From Fratercula arctica (taxonomy: Eukaryota; Chordata; Aves; Charadriiformes; Alcidae), in NCBI GenBank assembly GCA_947846985.1, contig CANTUZ010000014.1, positions 5,830,485 through 5,894,484 of the forward strand: 64,000 nt of DNA, given 5' to 3'. Every line of letters starts with the position of its first letter. The stretch's first letter is position 1. The position numbers were made by a program, and so were the translations under genes. Below are positions 13,510 to 25,138 of the stretch, piece by piece. Under the pieces are notes generated by a model that was not told where the DNA came from, searched no databases, and was given only the letters and a program-made list of their open reading frames with translations.

Positions 13510-14400
13510 TCAGCTTTCAAAAGGAGAGACTTTCAAGTGGGTACACTTTGTCAGCCTTACTTTGCCCCAAGACACTGCCCCAAGGGGATCCCTGGACCCA
13601 ACGCTTTTTCAGAGAGGGAATACAGCCCTTGTCTCCTGCTCTGCAGCCTCCCCATCCAAGTCGTACTGGGAAAGCACAGCTCTGTACGCCAAAACCAACT
13701 GAAAAATCCTTGCTAAAACAAAAATTGAACCCAGATATCCAATTGATACCACAGCTTTCCCCCAGATGATCATTCCCTCTCACTTCTGTTTTCCTCTCTG
13801 AGTCCTACCAGGAACAGCCATGCTGCTGATGGCCCCAGTTCCTGCCTGCCTGCACCTGAGGAGACACAGGGTGTGAGAAGAGCTTCTGGCCCCTGTGTGC
13901 ACAGCTTGGAGGAAGGAAACAGAGTGGCTCCCACCCACCCCAACAGCAGCACTGCATTCACAATTGTTCAGAAGTGAAAAAATTAAGAGAGACATGTTTA
14001 CCTGCCTTAATGAATGAAGGTGAACAGTGATATGGGACAGCTAAGTTTTTCCTCCTTGCCAGAGAAACTTAACTTCCACTTGCAGAAGGGAAGAACAACG
14101 ACCAGAAGAATCAGGTACTGACGTTTAAATTCAGTGTTTCTCTACCTGACACTTCTTTGCCTGAAGGTCACGTCTCGTCTTCCATATGAGGGATATATTT
14201 TTGTCTGGAAGGTGGTTAGGTGCAAATGGAGCTTCGATGTTACAGAGAGGCTTAAGAAAACCACACGTCATGCTGAATGTCCACTCCTTAGCACCAAAAG
14301 TGAAGCTTATTTTCAAATTAAAGCTGGATCTTACCTGTTGTCAGGTGAAAGGATCTCCACATCTTCAGTCTCTGGATCAAAGATGAACTTTGATCAGTTC
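13510..14400 (-). promoter_or_regulatory. Mirrored 5' region of gene A with candidate UTR exons
   Basis: On the minus strand this stretch is clearly related to 16920-17770 on the plus strand, so the inverted duplication reaches the 5' ends of both genes. Two splice donors are conserved in both arms: CTGACAACAG then GTAAG (boundary 14335/14334) and AAGGCAG then GTAAACATGTC (boundary 14002/14001). They probably end untranslated first exons of gene A, with its promoter further toward 14.4-14.9 kb. Exon starts and the transcription start cannot be placed by eye. Confidence 0.5.
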
Positions 14401-14915
14401 ATGAAGGGATTACCTTTGAACAGTGAAAGTGAAATGAAGAATGAAATATTAAAGATTAACTTGGGGTGTGAAGATCACGTAACATTTTTCTGTAAGACTG
14501 TTCTTTTGTTGTCAGGTTACATTGGGAATGAGGCATGTTTTCCCTGGGACTTGAGAGACACCATTCAGAGAAATCAGCTTGAAATGGAAGTAGTTTTGCC
14601 TTTGGAGAAGGTCATGTCTTTGGAGTTAAGTGCTCTTGGATTTTCACTGGACTTGCCTCTTCGTAGCCCTTCTCACAGCTGTTTCTCCCTTGAAATACCA
14701 TGACAGAAGTATTTGTAGGTGTCCCTACTAATTACATGATATTGGGAAGGTTCTGGGGAGATGGGAAATGGAAGCATTAAAAGGGAATTCTCTCCGTGAA
14801 GGAGCAAAGGGAGGAAGGAGGAGTGAAGGTCTTACCCGTGGTGCAGGAGGACCGGGTTAGGGAGCCCTACAGAAATTTGACAGACCTAAGCCCATAGGTT
14901 GCCCTCACAAATGCT

Positions 14916-15398
14916 GGGGGAGCTGGCTCATGTCATTGCAAGGCCACTCTTGATTGTCTTTGAAAAGTCACGGTGACTGGGCAAGGTACCTAAAGAGTGG
15001 AAGAGAGCAAATGCCCCTCCTAACTTCAAGAACGGCAAGAGGAAGATCCAGATAACTACAGACCAGGCAGCCTCACTGCAGTGCCTGGGAAGGTGATGGA
15101 GAAAATCCTCCTGGAAACCGCTTCCAAACACATGAAGGACAAGAAGGCGATTGGGAACAGTCAGCACGGATTTACAGAGGGCAAAACATGCTTGACCAGT
15201 CTGTTTTAGCCTTCTACAATGAGGCGACCGGCTTGGTGGATGGTGGGAGAGCAGTGGATGTTGTTTCTCTTGACTTTATTAGGTTTTTGACATTGTCTCT
15301 AATAACATTCCCATAGAGAAGCTGACAAAGTACGGGTTCGATAAGTGGGCAGTGAGGTGGACCACTCATTGAGGTGGAAACTCTCTGAACAGCCAGGT
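14916..15398 (+). mobile_element. CR1 fragment (RT region)
   Basis: This is an internal CR1 reverse-transcriptase piece. Translated in broken frames it gives the conserved segments around the lysine-rich finger, the SQHGF-like motif and the VDVVxLDF motif. It carries stops and frameshifts. It ends abruptly where an ERVL-type LTR begins, in the spacer between the two arms of the butyrophilin inverted duplication. Confidence 0.8.
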
Positions 15399-16059
15399 TG
15401 TATTGGCTTTACGTGGTAAGGGTTTTTCAGTGAAAGTGGGGAGAGGAGGGTTGCAGGTGTGAGGAGAGAACAGGGAAAGGACCAGGACCAGGTATTTCTC
15501 AGCAGCCTGTGGACAGGACCATGCCCAAGCAGAAATACACACTGAAGCCCATGGAGGACCCCACGGTGGAACAATTGAATATTTCCGTAAGGAACCATTG
15601 CCCATGGAGGACCCCACCCCGGAGCAGGTTTATCCTGAGGACTGCAGCCCGTGAAGAGGACCCATACTGGAGCAGAGGAAAAGCATAAGGAGGAAAAGGC
15701 AGCTGAGAACTGCTATGGAATGACCACAACCCCCCATTCCCCTTACCCCAGTGCTACTCAGCAGGGGAGGCTGGGTAGGAGTTGGGGGTGACAGAGTAAA
15801 GGTGAGTCTGGGAAAGGCAGTGGTGGAAGGCAGGAGTTGTCTTTGTTTCCTGTCACACAAATCTATTATAATTGGCAATAAAATTAATTTTCCCCAAGTT
15901 GAGTTTGTTTTGCCCACGATGGTAACTGGTAAATGATCCTGTCTTTATCTTGACCCATGAGCTTTTTCGTGTTTTTTAATTCTCCTATCATTTTGAGGAG
16001 AGGTAGTGAGAAATCAGGTGGGTGGACACCTGGCAGCTACCCATGGTCAACCCACCACA
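15399..16059 (+). mobile_element. Solo avian ERVL-type LTR
   Basis: The sequence begins TGTATTGGCTTTACGTGG and ends in AACCCACCACA. Inside are degenerate units of the form 'gcccatggaggaccc...ggagcag' and, near 15880, an AATAAAATTAATTTTCCCC stretch followed by a GAGTTTGTTTTGCCC stretch, both familiar from avian ERVL LTRs. No internal retroviral genes adjoin it, so it is a solo LTR. No clear target-site duplication is visible. It sits almost exactly at the axis of the mirrored butyrophilin 5' regions. Confidence 0.7.
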
Positions 16060-16919
16060 GATGATGAGGCCCATGTTTTCATAAAGGCCAACTAGCTGGA
16101 GGCAATGCATACCAGATGGGCAGTACTGGCACACTTCCAACAGCCTGTAGCCATGACTGTGTTGGGATGAATCCACTCTTCTCCATCACCGTCAGCCACT
16201 AAAGATGTCATATCCTCCAGAAGGGAAACAGCACTGCTTCAAACCACAGATTTACCCTAAGAACAGAGCGTCTGGCAATGGCTCTACTTCTGCAGTGATG
16301 TTCTTCCTCTCTGTTGATCACAAGAGAAGGCACTGGTGATTTCTTCAGACTTAGATGTCTGACATGGTGCCAACCAAGTCAGTGGAAAGAAAACTACCAC
16401 ATCCCTTCCTTCTTCTATGAAAACTGAGATTGAGTCAGTGTGAGTCTTGAGAGGGACATGATCCTTGTCAGGTTCAGTGTCCTCGCACATTGAGCTGAAT
16501 GGGACATTTGGCACGGCTGACAATTCTGACTGTGTCCCAGGGAAAGAGATGGGATACCTCAAGGAAGCAGCACAGAGAAGAACTGCAGCAGCTTCTGCAG
16601 TGACCTTTCTGGAAGCTCAGTGATTCAAGACCTGCTAGCCAGTTGGGTTGGTCTTACTTTGTATCTCTTGAGTTGATTTTCTCTTGGATACAGTTGGGGA
16701 GAATTTCCATTCTTCTCAAAGCATCAGACTCCTAATTTCTCTGTGAGGAGCTCTCCCATCCTGTACTAGTGAGACTTCAACACCCAGGAGGAGCTGGTTG
16801 CCATAAACACGGTCTGTCCTCATTCCATGTGTGATCCTCAGGCAGAGCTCCACCCCAAGTTAATCTTTAATACATTATTTCTTATTTCAGTTGCACTATT
16901 CAGAGTTCAAAGATTTTTT
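16060..16919. other. Spacer, no gene recognised
   Basis: This is unique sequence between the solo LTR and the mirrored 5' region of gene B. If gene B is transcribed from a first exon ending at 16973, part of its promoter may lie here. No clear TATA element was identified. Confidence 0.4.
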
Positions 16920-17770
16920 TTCCATAGACGGAGGATGTGAAGATCTTTCCTGCCTGACAACAGGTAAAATCCAGTTTTCATTTTGAACTGAGATTTGCTT
17001 TTGACACTAAGCAACAGATATTCAAAAGGGTGGTCTGATGTCTTGAACCTCTTTCAGACAACCATCCAAGAGCCATTTGCATTTAATCACCTACTGCACT
17101 CTTTCATCATGCGTTCCCCATGAAGAAGAAAGACAGGATCTACAGCTGTTGCTTTAATTTTCCTTATGTACAATTTGGTGCTTCTTTTCTGAAGGTGTGA
17201 GACCCACTCCCCTCCTACAGGAATGAGAACCTGTATTTAATTTTGTGGCACAGAACAAAGAAGACCCTTTTGCGTTGTTCACCTCCGTTTATCAAGGCAG
17301 GTAAGCATGTCTCTTTTAACTCTTTCTCTTCCAAAGACCCAGGAGACCCAGCGCTGCTGTCACAGAGGAAGGGAACTGCTGTTTCCTTCATCTGAGCTGT
17401 GCATAATGGGGCAAGCAAGCTCTTCTCTACCCTCACATCTCCTCAGGTGCAAACAGCAAGGAACTGGGGGTATCAGCAGCATGGCTGTTCCCAGTAGGGG
17501 TCAGAGAGGAAAATAAAGGTGACAGAGAATGGTCATCTGGGGGAAACAAATGAGGTATTAACTGGCCAACTGGGCTAGGCTTTGTTTCACCAAGGGTTTT
17601 TTCTGTTATCTTGGATGTATGGAGCTGGCTTGCTTCCAGCAGGACTTTGAACGGGAGGTTGCAGAGCAGGAGACTAGGGTTGAATTCTCTCTCTCTGTGG
17701 GGGACACTGAGTCTAGGGAACCCCTGGGGATAACAAAAGCTGATGAAATCTAGCCACCAGTACCAATGCT
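16920..17770 (+). promoter_or_regulatory. Mirrored 5' region of gene B with candidate UTR exons
   Basis: This stretch corresponds to 13510-14400 on the other strand. The two conserved donors are CTGACAACAG then GTAAAATCC (boundary 16973/16974) and AAGGCAG then GTAAGCATGTC (boundary 17300/17301). Conservation of these donors in both arms, in DNA with no shared reading frame, supports untranslated 5' exons. The exon starts are not determined. Confidence 0.5.
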
Positions 17771-18656
17771 TGAAACTCTCATGGTTTGCCCATACCGAGT
17801 TGGGCTTCTCCAAACCCTTCTTTGCACAGCAGTAAGATGGCGTCTTAAGGCAGTGACTTCCTGTGCCTGCTGGGATGACAGACTTGACACAGCAACGTTG
17901 ACAGGAATACCCCAGGCAATAGTCACCTGCCCCAAACCAGACTTCCCATACTCATGAACTCACCTTCACTGGCCAGCCAGATCTGCTTTGCAAGCAGTGG
18001 GGGAAGCAGGGCATTTCCCAGACAGCGTTTCTTGCCGCTGTTGAGTTGAATCCTTCTTGACTGCCTTCAAGTAGCCTCAGGATAAGAATTGTCTCAGAGG
18101 GGAGGAATGGGCACAGACTGAGATGATGAGTGTCACAGGTCCCTGACAGCATCTCCCCTCGCCCCGTCACATGGATGAGGCCAAGTTTTGTGGAGGACCA
18201 TTCTGACATTGCAGTGCAGTCGGTTGCATTCAAAGGTCCTTAGGACCACCCTACCTTAAATTTGACAGAAAGGTTCTATTGGAGTGGGTACCACTCAAAA
18301 AGGCCTCAAAGTAAGGCCTGTTGCTGTAGGGACTGAAGTAGACGCATGGCTCCAGATCCGCAGGTGTCCAAACTAACAATATGGCCAGCTGGGACCCTAT
18401 TGGTTCAACAGCTTCTTCAGTTGACCAAAGGTAGGGGCCTGGTTTTGAGGGAGATAAAGAGAGCAATGGAAAATGTATGATGCCACGGGCATATATGTTT
18501 GCCCTCATCACAACAGGGGGCAGTGTGCCAGAGTGAGGACCGGCAGTCACCACTCCAAAGCAGTGTGGTGTGTTCTGAGCCCCGTGGTCTACCCACACAG
18601 GCAACCATCTTTTCCCTTCTGCACTCTTCCTAGTGAGCTGTTTAACCATCACAGGC

Positions 18657-21600
18657 ATGCAGGAGAACGGAGGGCTCCTGCTCACCAGGGTTCTCCTCCT
18701 GGCCCTTCACACCACAGGTAAGACCTGTTCCTGCCCACTTTCTGCTCCCTCCCCATCCAACAAACTTTCTTGGTTTCTCCCCTTAGCTTCGTCCACCTTT
18801 TGTTTGCCACTACTCCACAGAAAAAAAAAAAAAATAAAAAGAAGAAGAGATTAAAAACTCCCCACATCTCTTTTTCAAAAATTGCAGCATTTTCAGGGCT
18901 TCCAAAGAAAACTCCATTTAAATCAAAATCCCTCACTGCTACTTCTTATGACTCCAGTCATCTCACCCTGTGCGTGCTTACTTGCTGCGGAGTCCCAAGA
19001 AAACCCATGGTTTCCCCTCCGTTGTTTGTCACGCTGCATCTCTTCCCCACTGTCCCATGCTATCAAAAGAAAATCCTCCCTAGTGACTAGTAGAAACTGG
19101 CACTCCTGAAGGTGGGGGAGGAGATGCCTCTCTAGCCTTGCCATCCAGGCCCATTAACACATAGAGTTATTTAGGCCACGCACTCACAAAGCTTTGGTTC
19201 TTCCAGGAAAGCTCCAAGTCACACCTCATCTGGACATTGTGGGAGTTGCTGGCCAGGATGTGACATTGCCCTGCCACATCACCTCCACAGAGCCACTGGA
19301 CATCTTTGAAGTGCAGTGGGTGAAAATCATTGATTGGGAAACAGAAAGTGTACATAAATATACAAAATCGGCTGGAGACCAACCAGGGGAGAAGTACCAA
19401 GGGCGCACAACCCTTCTGAGGGATGGATTTACCATTGGGAACATGTCGCTGTTGCTGAAGAGTGTCCAGCCAGCCGACGATGGCAAGTACAGCTGCATTG
19501 TGATATCCAACAGAGGTGCAAGAGATATCACCACCACGCTCAGCGTTGCAGGTGGGAATTTCAGGGCCTGACTGTGCAGACAGGGCGTGTGAGGAGGTGA
19601 TGGCTGGGGGGATGTGTCCTCTTCACAGGGCACCCATGGTGCAGCACCACTCCAGCTCTGCCCTGCCATGGTCCTGAGGCTCATGCAAGGGGCACCACAG
19701 GACAGTGCTTCCCTGCATGCAGTGGCCATGCATCACCGCCTCCCTCCTGTACAGAGTCACTGCTCTGCCTGGGATAGAGGATATTCTGCTCCCCCTGCAG
19801 AGAGCTGCATCTCACAGCTGTTGCTCAGCTCCTGAGAGAAACCCTCAGGCTTTGTGGCCAAGCTCTGGCTTCCCAGGTGGATCTGTGACTCCAGCACAGA
19901 GCGGCTTTTATGAAGGTACTCTCTTTACAGTAAGTCTCTCCCTCACCTTCTCTCTTCTTCTAGGCTCTGGGGCTGTGTCCATCGATGTGCTAGGAGACCA
20001 AGGGCAAGGGGTAGAGCTGGTGTGCAGATCGCAAGGATGGTTCCCTAAACCCATTGTCCAGTGGGTCACAAAGAACACGCAACATCTGTCTCCAGACACT
20101 GCAGTACACCAGGACAACGAGCAATTTTTCAGTGTGCTGAGCCGTGTCATAGTCCCAGGAGACGAAATGGGAGAAATTGGTTGCCAAATCCAGAACAATC
20201 TGCTGCAGAAAGGGGAAGGTTTTTCCATCACGCTCTCAGGTGTGCCATGGGCATCTCATACTTGTCCTGGGGTCTGCTTGTGTGAACCAAGCAGCCTGTA
20301 GGGCCTCACACAGCTAAGGGGGAAGCTGTGGCGCTGATCCATTCCCAGGTGTAGCAACATGCCTTCCTCTGGGAGGAATGCTTGCAGCAACTGCAGAAGG
20401 ACCCGTGCTCCCTTGCACTCCAGGCTGTAGTAATAAGAGAACTGGAGAAGTCATTTTCCTTGCAGAGACTGTGCAATATTTTCTTTTCACAGGTGCTGTT
20501 TTTCCACGTGTGTCTCCATGGCTCCCTGCCTTCTGGATACTATTCACTTTGTTTCTCCTCACGTTGGCTGCTGGTGCTTTTCTGGTATTTAGAGGTAAGG
20601 CGACTCTATTATCTGCCTGACTGAAACCTGCCCATGAAAGACAGAGAGTCCCTGAACAAGACAAAAGAGCTCACACCTCCCTCCACATCACGCTCGGCAC
20701 CTCTGGAGGTGGGCATATCCACGGAGGGTGGGGAGATATGACACGAGACCCGTGGGAGGTCTGCACTCAGCTATCAACGTGGTCACAGTCCCACTACTGC
20801 GCAAAGTGGCCTCTGTCTCAGCTGCCCTGACCCAATCCTGCCACACTAGAGGGTTCAGAGCAGACAGGGTTCAAAGTGGGAAATGGAGATTGCTTAACAT
20901 GAGTGTAACCTGATGGAACATGAATGGCAAGATTTAAAGAGTCCGATATTCCTTATGCAACTCAATAACTAGACTGATGATACCATATGAACAATGACAG
21001 AGTGCCAAAACCTGGACAAAGAGCTCATCTTCTTCATGCAATGCAACAGGGCTGGGCCAAACAGAAGTTCTTCTTATCTTCTGCCCCGTCCCAGCATGAC
21101 ACGTTCACATCCTCCCCTTGGTCACCCAATTTGCTATGACATGCCCCAGCTGAATTCAGATGCTTTTTCCCATCCAGTCCACACAGGGCATACGTATCGC
21201 ATTCCAGGTATTTTCTTTGTGCTTCAGTACTTATTTCAGTTGTTTCTTTGAACGTTACAGCAAAACAGAGGGCTTCCCAGAAAAAATCCCACAAAGCAAA
21301 GGCTTTATTGGAGCACGGTAAGGCAGATCTCTTTCTCTGAGTACCCACTTTGTTGCCCACTCACAAGCACCTTCCCCCTCCAGATGCAGAGCGCTCTCCC
21401 TGCACTCCCAGAGCAAAGCTGAGATGTGAAAAAAGCCACATTCCTAAGAGCCCCTTTGCCTCTCTGGCCTCCAGCAGAGGAAGGTGCCAAATCCTGCCCA
21501 TGGAGACTTCACCATGAAGTGGCTTCAAATCCTCTCTGCTCTCATGCCTTCACCTATCACAAGCAGCAGGAGCACGACCCTCGGGAGTGCATTTTCCCGG

Positions 21601-24337
21601 GAACCCAACTGTTCAGGGAAGGACGTGGTAGTTCACCACATCCAAACCATGGTGGGAACCCCCCACCTCCTTGCATTAGTGCAGTACAGAAGAGACAGGG
21701 CGGGGGGTTGGTGAGAACTTAAGAGCCACCACCCCATCAGCAGTCCATCTGCAAGACAAAAAGGTTGAGCAACCCGCAGGCAGATCTCAGTCAGGGCCAT
21801 GACCACCTACCTCCCACCAGCTGCGATCCTCCAGAAGTTGTGTGGGGTGTGTTGTGGGTGCCAAGCCATTGCTCACTGACTAATTCTTGTCTTTTTCCCT
21901 TGCGGTACAGAACTTGAGAAACACCTTACGGATGCAGGTACAGTAAAATGAATCCTTCCACACTGAGGAAGTTGCATTTGGGTTTTCCCAAGCACACGTA
22001 GCCATCATCATGTAACCTGCCTCCCACGCCAGGCATCTCCTCTCCATCGCTCTTGCCCTCCACCAAGGTGCCCTCTCCTTCACGTCCTCTTTTTCGTTCC
22101 CATAACCAGGTCACAATAGGGAAATCGAGTGCAAGGTGTCTGCAGACCCAACTCCACACCTGCAGCCATCACCAGCACTCACCTCACACAAATGGAGAGG
22201 GCACAGGCTGATCTGGCTCCCCCAGGGAGCAATGCTCAGGAGGGAAATCACCCCGCAGTCCCTTCAAGCCCTGCCACGCTGCCATGCAGATCTGATGCAG
22301 GGACATCTGAAATTCCTTCTTCAAATCCTCAACAGGGAAAGCAAAGATGGTTTTCTCCTCTTTCTGTTGCAGAGCAGAAGGAGCTGAAGTTTCGATGCGG
22401 TAAGAGACCATTTACAGTGGAAAATGGAAAGGGTGCTGCCGTTGTGGAAAAGAGACAGAACTGCACTGCCCTGGGAAATGCAGAGATGTCTCTGATGCTG
22501 GACCCAGGAGTTAGTGAGAGATGGTGACCAATTATCCCGCTCTGTGGTCATTATTCTTCTCCCTGGCTACCTGTCTGTATCCAGCAGTGGCAGCGTCCTC
22601 TCACTGACCAAACAGCAGCCCATAACACTCCCTGTTTCTGTTTCAGATGCACTAAACAAAGCGCTAGGTAAGTCAAGGCGCCTTCCTGTCCTCTGCCTCT
22701 CTGTATACAAGTCTGTCCGTGGTTGGGAGCAGCGTGTTCCCTTGACCCCACAGTCCCAGCAAAGCAGAGTCCAGACTTGACCTTCTGCCCCATCCCCATG
22801 GGGAACTTGGGTGAGCTCCTGCTGGAGGAGAGGTCAGTGACTGCAGATGGGCGTGAACTGTGACCCAGCTTCTCCCATAGCGGAGTGAGTCCTGCAGGGT
22901 CAGAGAGCTTGTCTCTGAGCTTTGTGATTTCCCCGTGATGCAGCTGGGGGCCTGTGGTGCATATTCTGGAGGTGGGAGCAGCACATACGTGTGGAGAAGC
23001 CGTGCTCAGCTCTGACTGTCAACACAGAGCTCCCCTTTTGTCTCACACCACTGTCCTCCCTCCATGGCAGGCCTCAGCTGTGCCATGCCCACACAGCAGT
23101 CCCCCCTCCTCCGGACGCGGCTGATGCCAGGTCACAAGTCTTTCTCTGTTCCTCGTGAGATACAGTCCTTCAGGTGCAGGGGGGCGCTGCGCCAGCAATG
23201 TGGGAGAGACGTGGACCCAGCATGGGATTTTTGGCCTTGAACCCAGTGTATGTGCTTTTGATTTGAGTTTTCTTTTTTAACAGAGTTCAGAAGAGCTCGA
23301 AGCCACATGGGTAAGTTTGTGGAGGTGGAATGAGAGAGGAGGGCTGGAAGCAAAGGAAAGGTATGGACACTGGCAGCAAGTCTCCTGTGTTCCTTCTGGA
23401 ACAAGCTGGCCAAAACATTGCTCTCTGCTGAGCAGGGGCGTATGGGCATGGGCTGGCCGCTCCCTTGGGTCTAGTCTAGCTACAGCCATGGTCGAGGTCT
23501 CACAGTGCAGACCTACAGGTCGGGAAACAGCAGACCTGGGAACGAAGCTGTCCTTCTTTGCCTGCTAGGAAAGTGGCATCACCCTTGGGCTAGAAGCTAT
23601 GCTTAATCTCCAGGCTGACCTGGCAGCAGGAGCTCTCCTTCCAGGGCTTTCTCTAAGAGGCACTCGGTCCCTCTTCTCATGAGGATCTCTGCTCCTGGGC
23701 GTCTTGCTCGGTAGTGACTAATGGCTCCTCCTCTCTCTCCCCAGTGCCCATCACCCTGGATGAAGCCCAGAAACACTCTGAGCTTGCTGTGTCCTCTGAC
23801 CGGAGAACAGTCCAGCACAAGCCATCTGCCCAGCGGCCCATCATTGGGCGCCAGCTCCCCGTTGTGGTGGGGAGGGAGGGCTTTGCCTCCGGGCGCTATT
23901 ACTGGGAGGTGGAGGTGGGGGATGGGCTGGACTGGGAGCTGGGGGTGCTGACGGAGACCGTGAGGGGGAGACTGAAAGAGAGGAGCTGGGAGGACCTCCC
24001 TGAGGATGGGGTCTGGTCACTGAGAAGGGTGAATGGGGAGTACTGGCCTGAGGAGGCCAAGGCCATGGCCAAGGCACAGAATAATACTCTCCCAGTGGTT
24101 GGGCTGGACTTGAACTTAGAGCTGAGCACCCTCTCCTTCTACAACATTGAGACTTCAGACTGCATCCTGGACATCTCCATCAAAGGCATCGAAGGGTCCT
24201 CAAAGCTGTACCCGTTCCTCAGGCCAGGCCTTGGGGAGGCAGGAGAGAAGGGGAAACCCCTCTCCATCAACCACAACACAGACTGGGACTTCCCAAGCAC
24301 AGTCTGGTCTTTAAGAATAGAGGAAAAACAGACCTGA
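18657..24337 (+). CDS. Butyrophilin-like gene B (IgV-IgC-TM-heptads-B30.2)
   Basis: This is the partner of gene A, transcribed divergently. Exons are: signal peptide 18657-18717 (begins MQENGGLLLTRVLLLALHTT); IgV 19207-19551, with Cys in VTLPCHIT and ADDGKYSC and an NMS glycosylation site; IgC 19964-20239, with CRSQGWFPKPIVQW and GEIGCQI; TM 20493-20594; heptad exons 21911-21937, 22373-22399, 22647-22667 and 23284-23310; PRY-SPRY 23745-24337. All introns are phase 1. The joined length is 1479 nt, an intact frame of 492 aa. TM, heptads and B30.2 are nearly the same as in gene A. The IgC exons have the same length (276 nt) but differ at roughly 40 percent of residues by eye, and the IgV exons differ more. 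The cytoplasmic B30.2 domain suggests inside-out sensing as in BTN3A1, but this is inference; ligand residues cannot be assigned by eye. Confidence 0.9.
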
Positions 24338-24950
24338 GCTGCAGTAAATCTCATGGATTCCATGAGATTCATGAGAGAGGAGAGAGCAACGGAGTAGCAG
24401 AGCCGGGCAGTGGCAGCCCTGCTTGGCTCCATCCAAACCCTGACAGTGAGAGCCAGACAAGTCTGGACTGGGAAATCCACCAAGACCAAGAAACACACAT
24501 GTGCATGACATTTGCAATGCCACATGCTCCATCCCCTCCCCAGGGGAGCCATCAGGAACAAGCCAACCTGGACCAAGGAGATGCACTCACAGCTTCTGCA
24601 GGTGCCATTTCCATGGTTTCACCACTCCCACAGGTTTCTACTCCATGTTTCTCTTCATTAAATTACCAATAAAATAGGAAAGAATGGTTTTCCTTGTGGT
24701 GCCGAGTGATCGGTGGTTGTGCTGACTTTCACCATCAGGGAGCTGTGGTAGCATTTAAAATGCTGATGAAGAGGGACTCAAATCCTTTCCTACTCCGACT
24801 GCCTTTGACTCCCATATCCTGAAGTTTCTCTGAAAGATAAATGCAGGTGTTTGGGGCTCCCCATGTCCTTTGCATGCATTTAGCTGGTGCTTTCTGATGC
24901 GTGAGCCAGTCTTACTAGAGAGCCCTGATCCCCAGAAATGTGGTGCTCAC
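20475..24950 (+). repeat. Large inverted repeat, arm B
   Basis: This is the inverted partner of 2761-7245, covering the TM-to-3'-flank part of gene B. The inner edge is at the ATATTTTCTTT tract just before the TM-exon acceptor. The outer edge is at GGTGCTCAC near 24950. Beyond both edges the two arms have unrelated sequence. Confidence 0.9.
24668..24673 (+). terminator. Polyadenylation signal of gene B
   Basis: AATAAA lies 331 bp after the gene B stop codon, in the same context as the mirrored signal of gene A. Confidence 0.65.
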
Positions 24951-25138
24951 CTCTTCAGAACTAAGTGCTAGTTTCTGAAGTCGGTTCTGTTGTGGTCATG
25001 TCAATGCAGGAGATGAGGCACACTTTGCTTAACTGCTTGCTGTCTCGCCCATGTATCTGTAATGACAGACTCTACAGCTTCCTTTATTTTTTTCGCTGTG
25101 TTTCTGAAATCTATATTTTCCCAGAAATTAATATTAAC

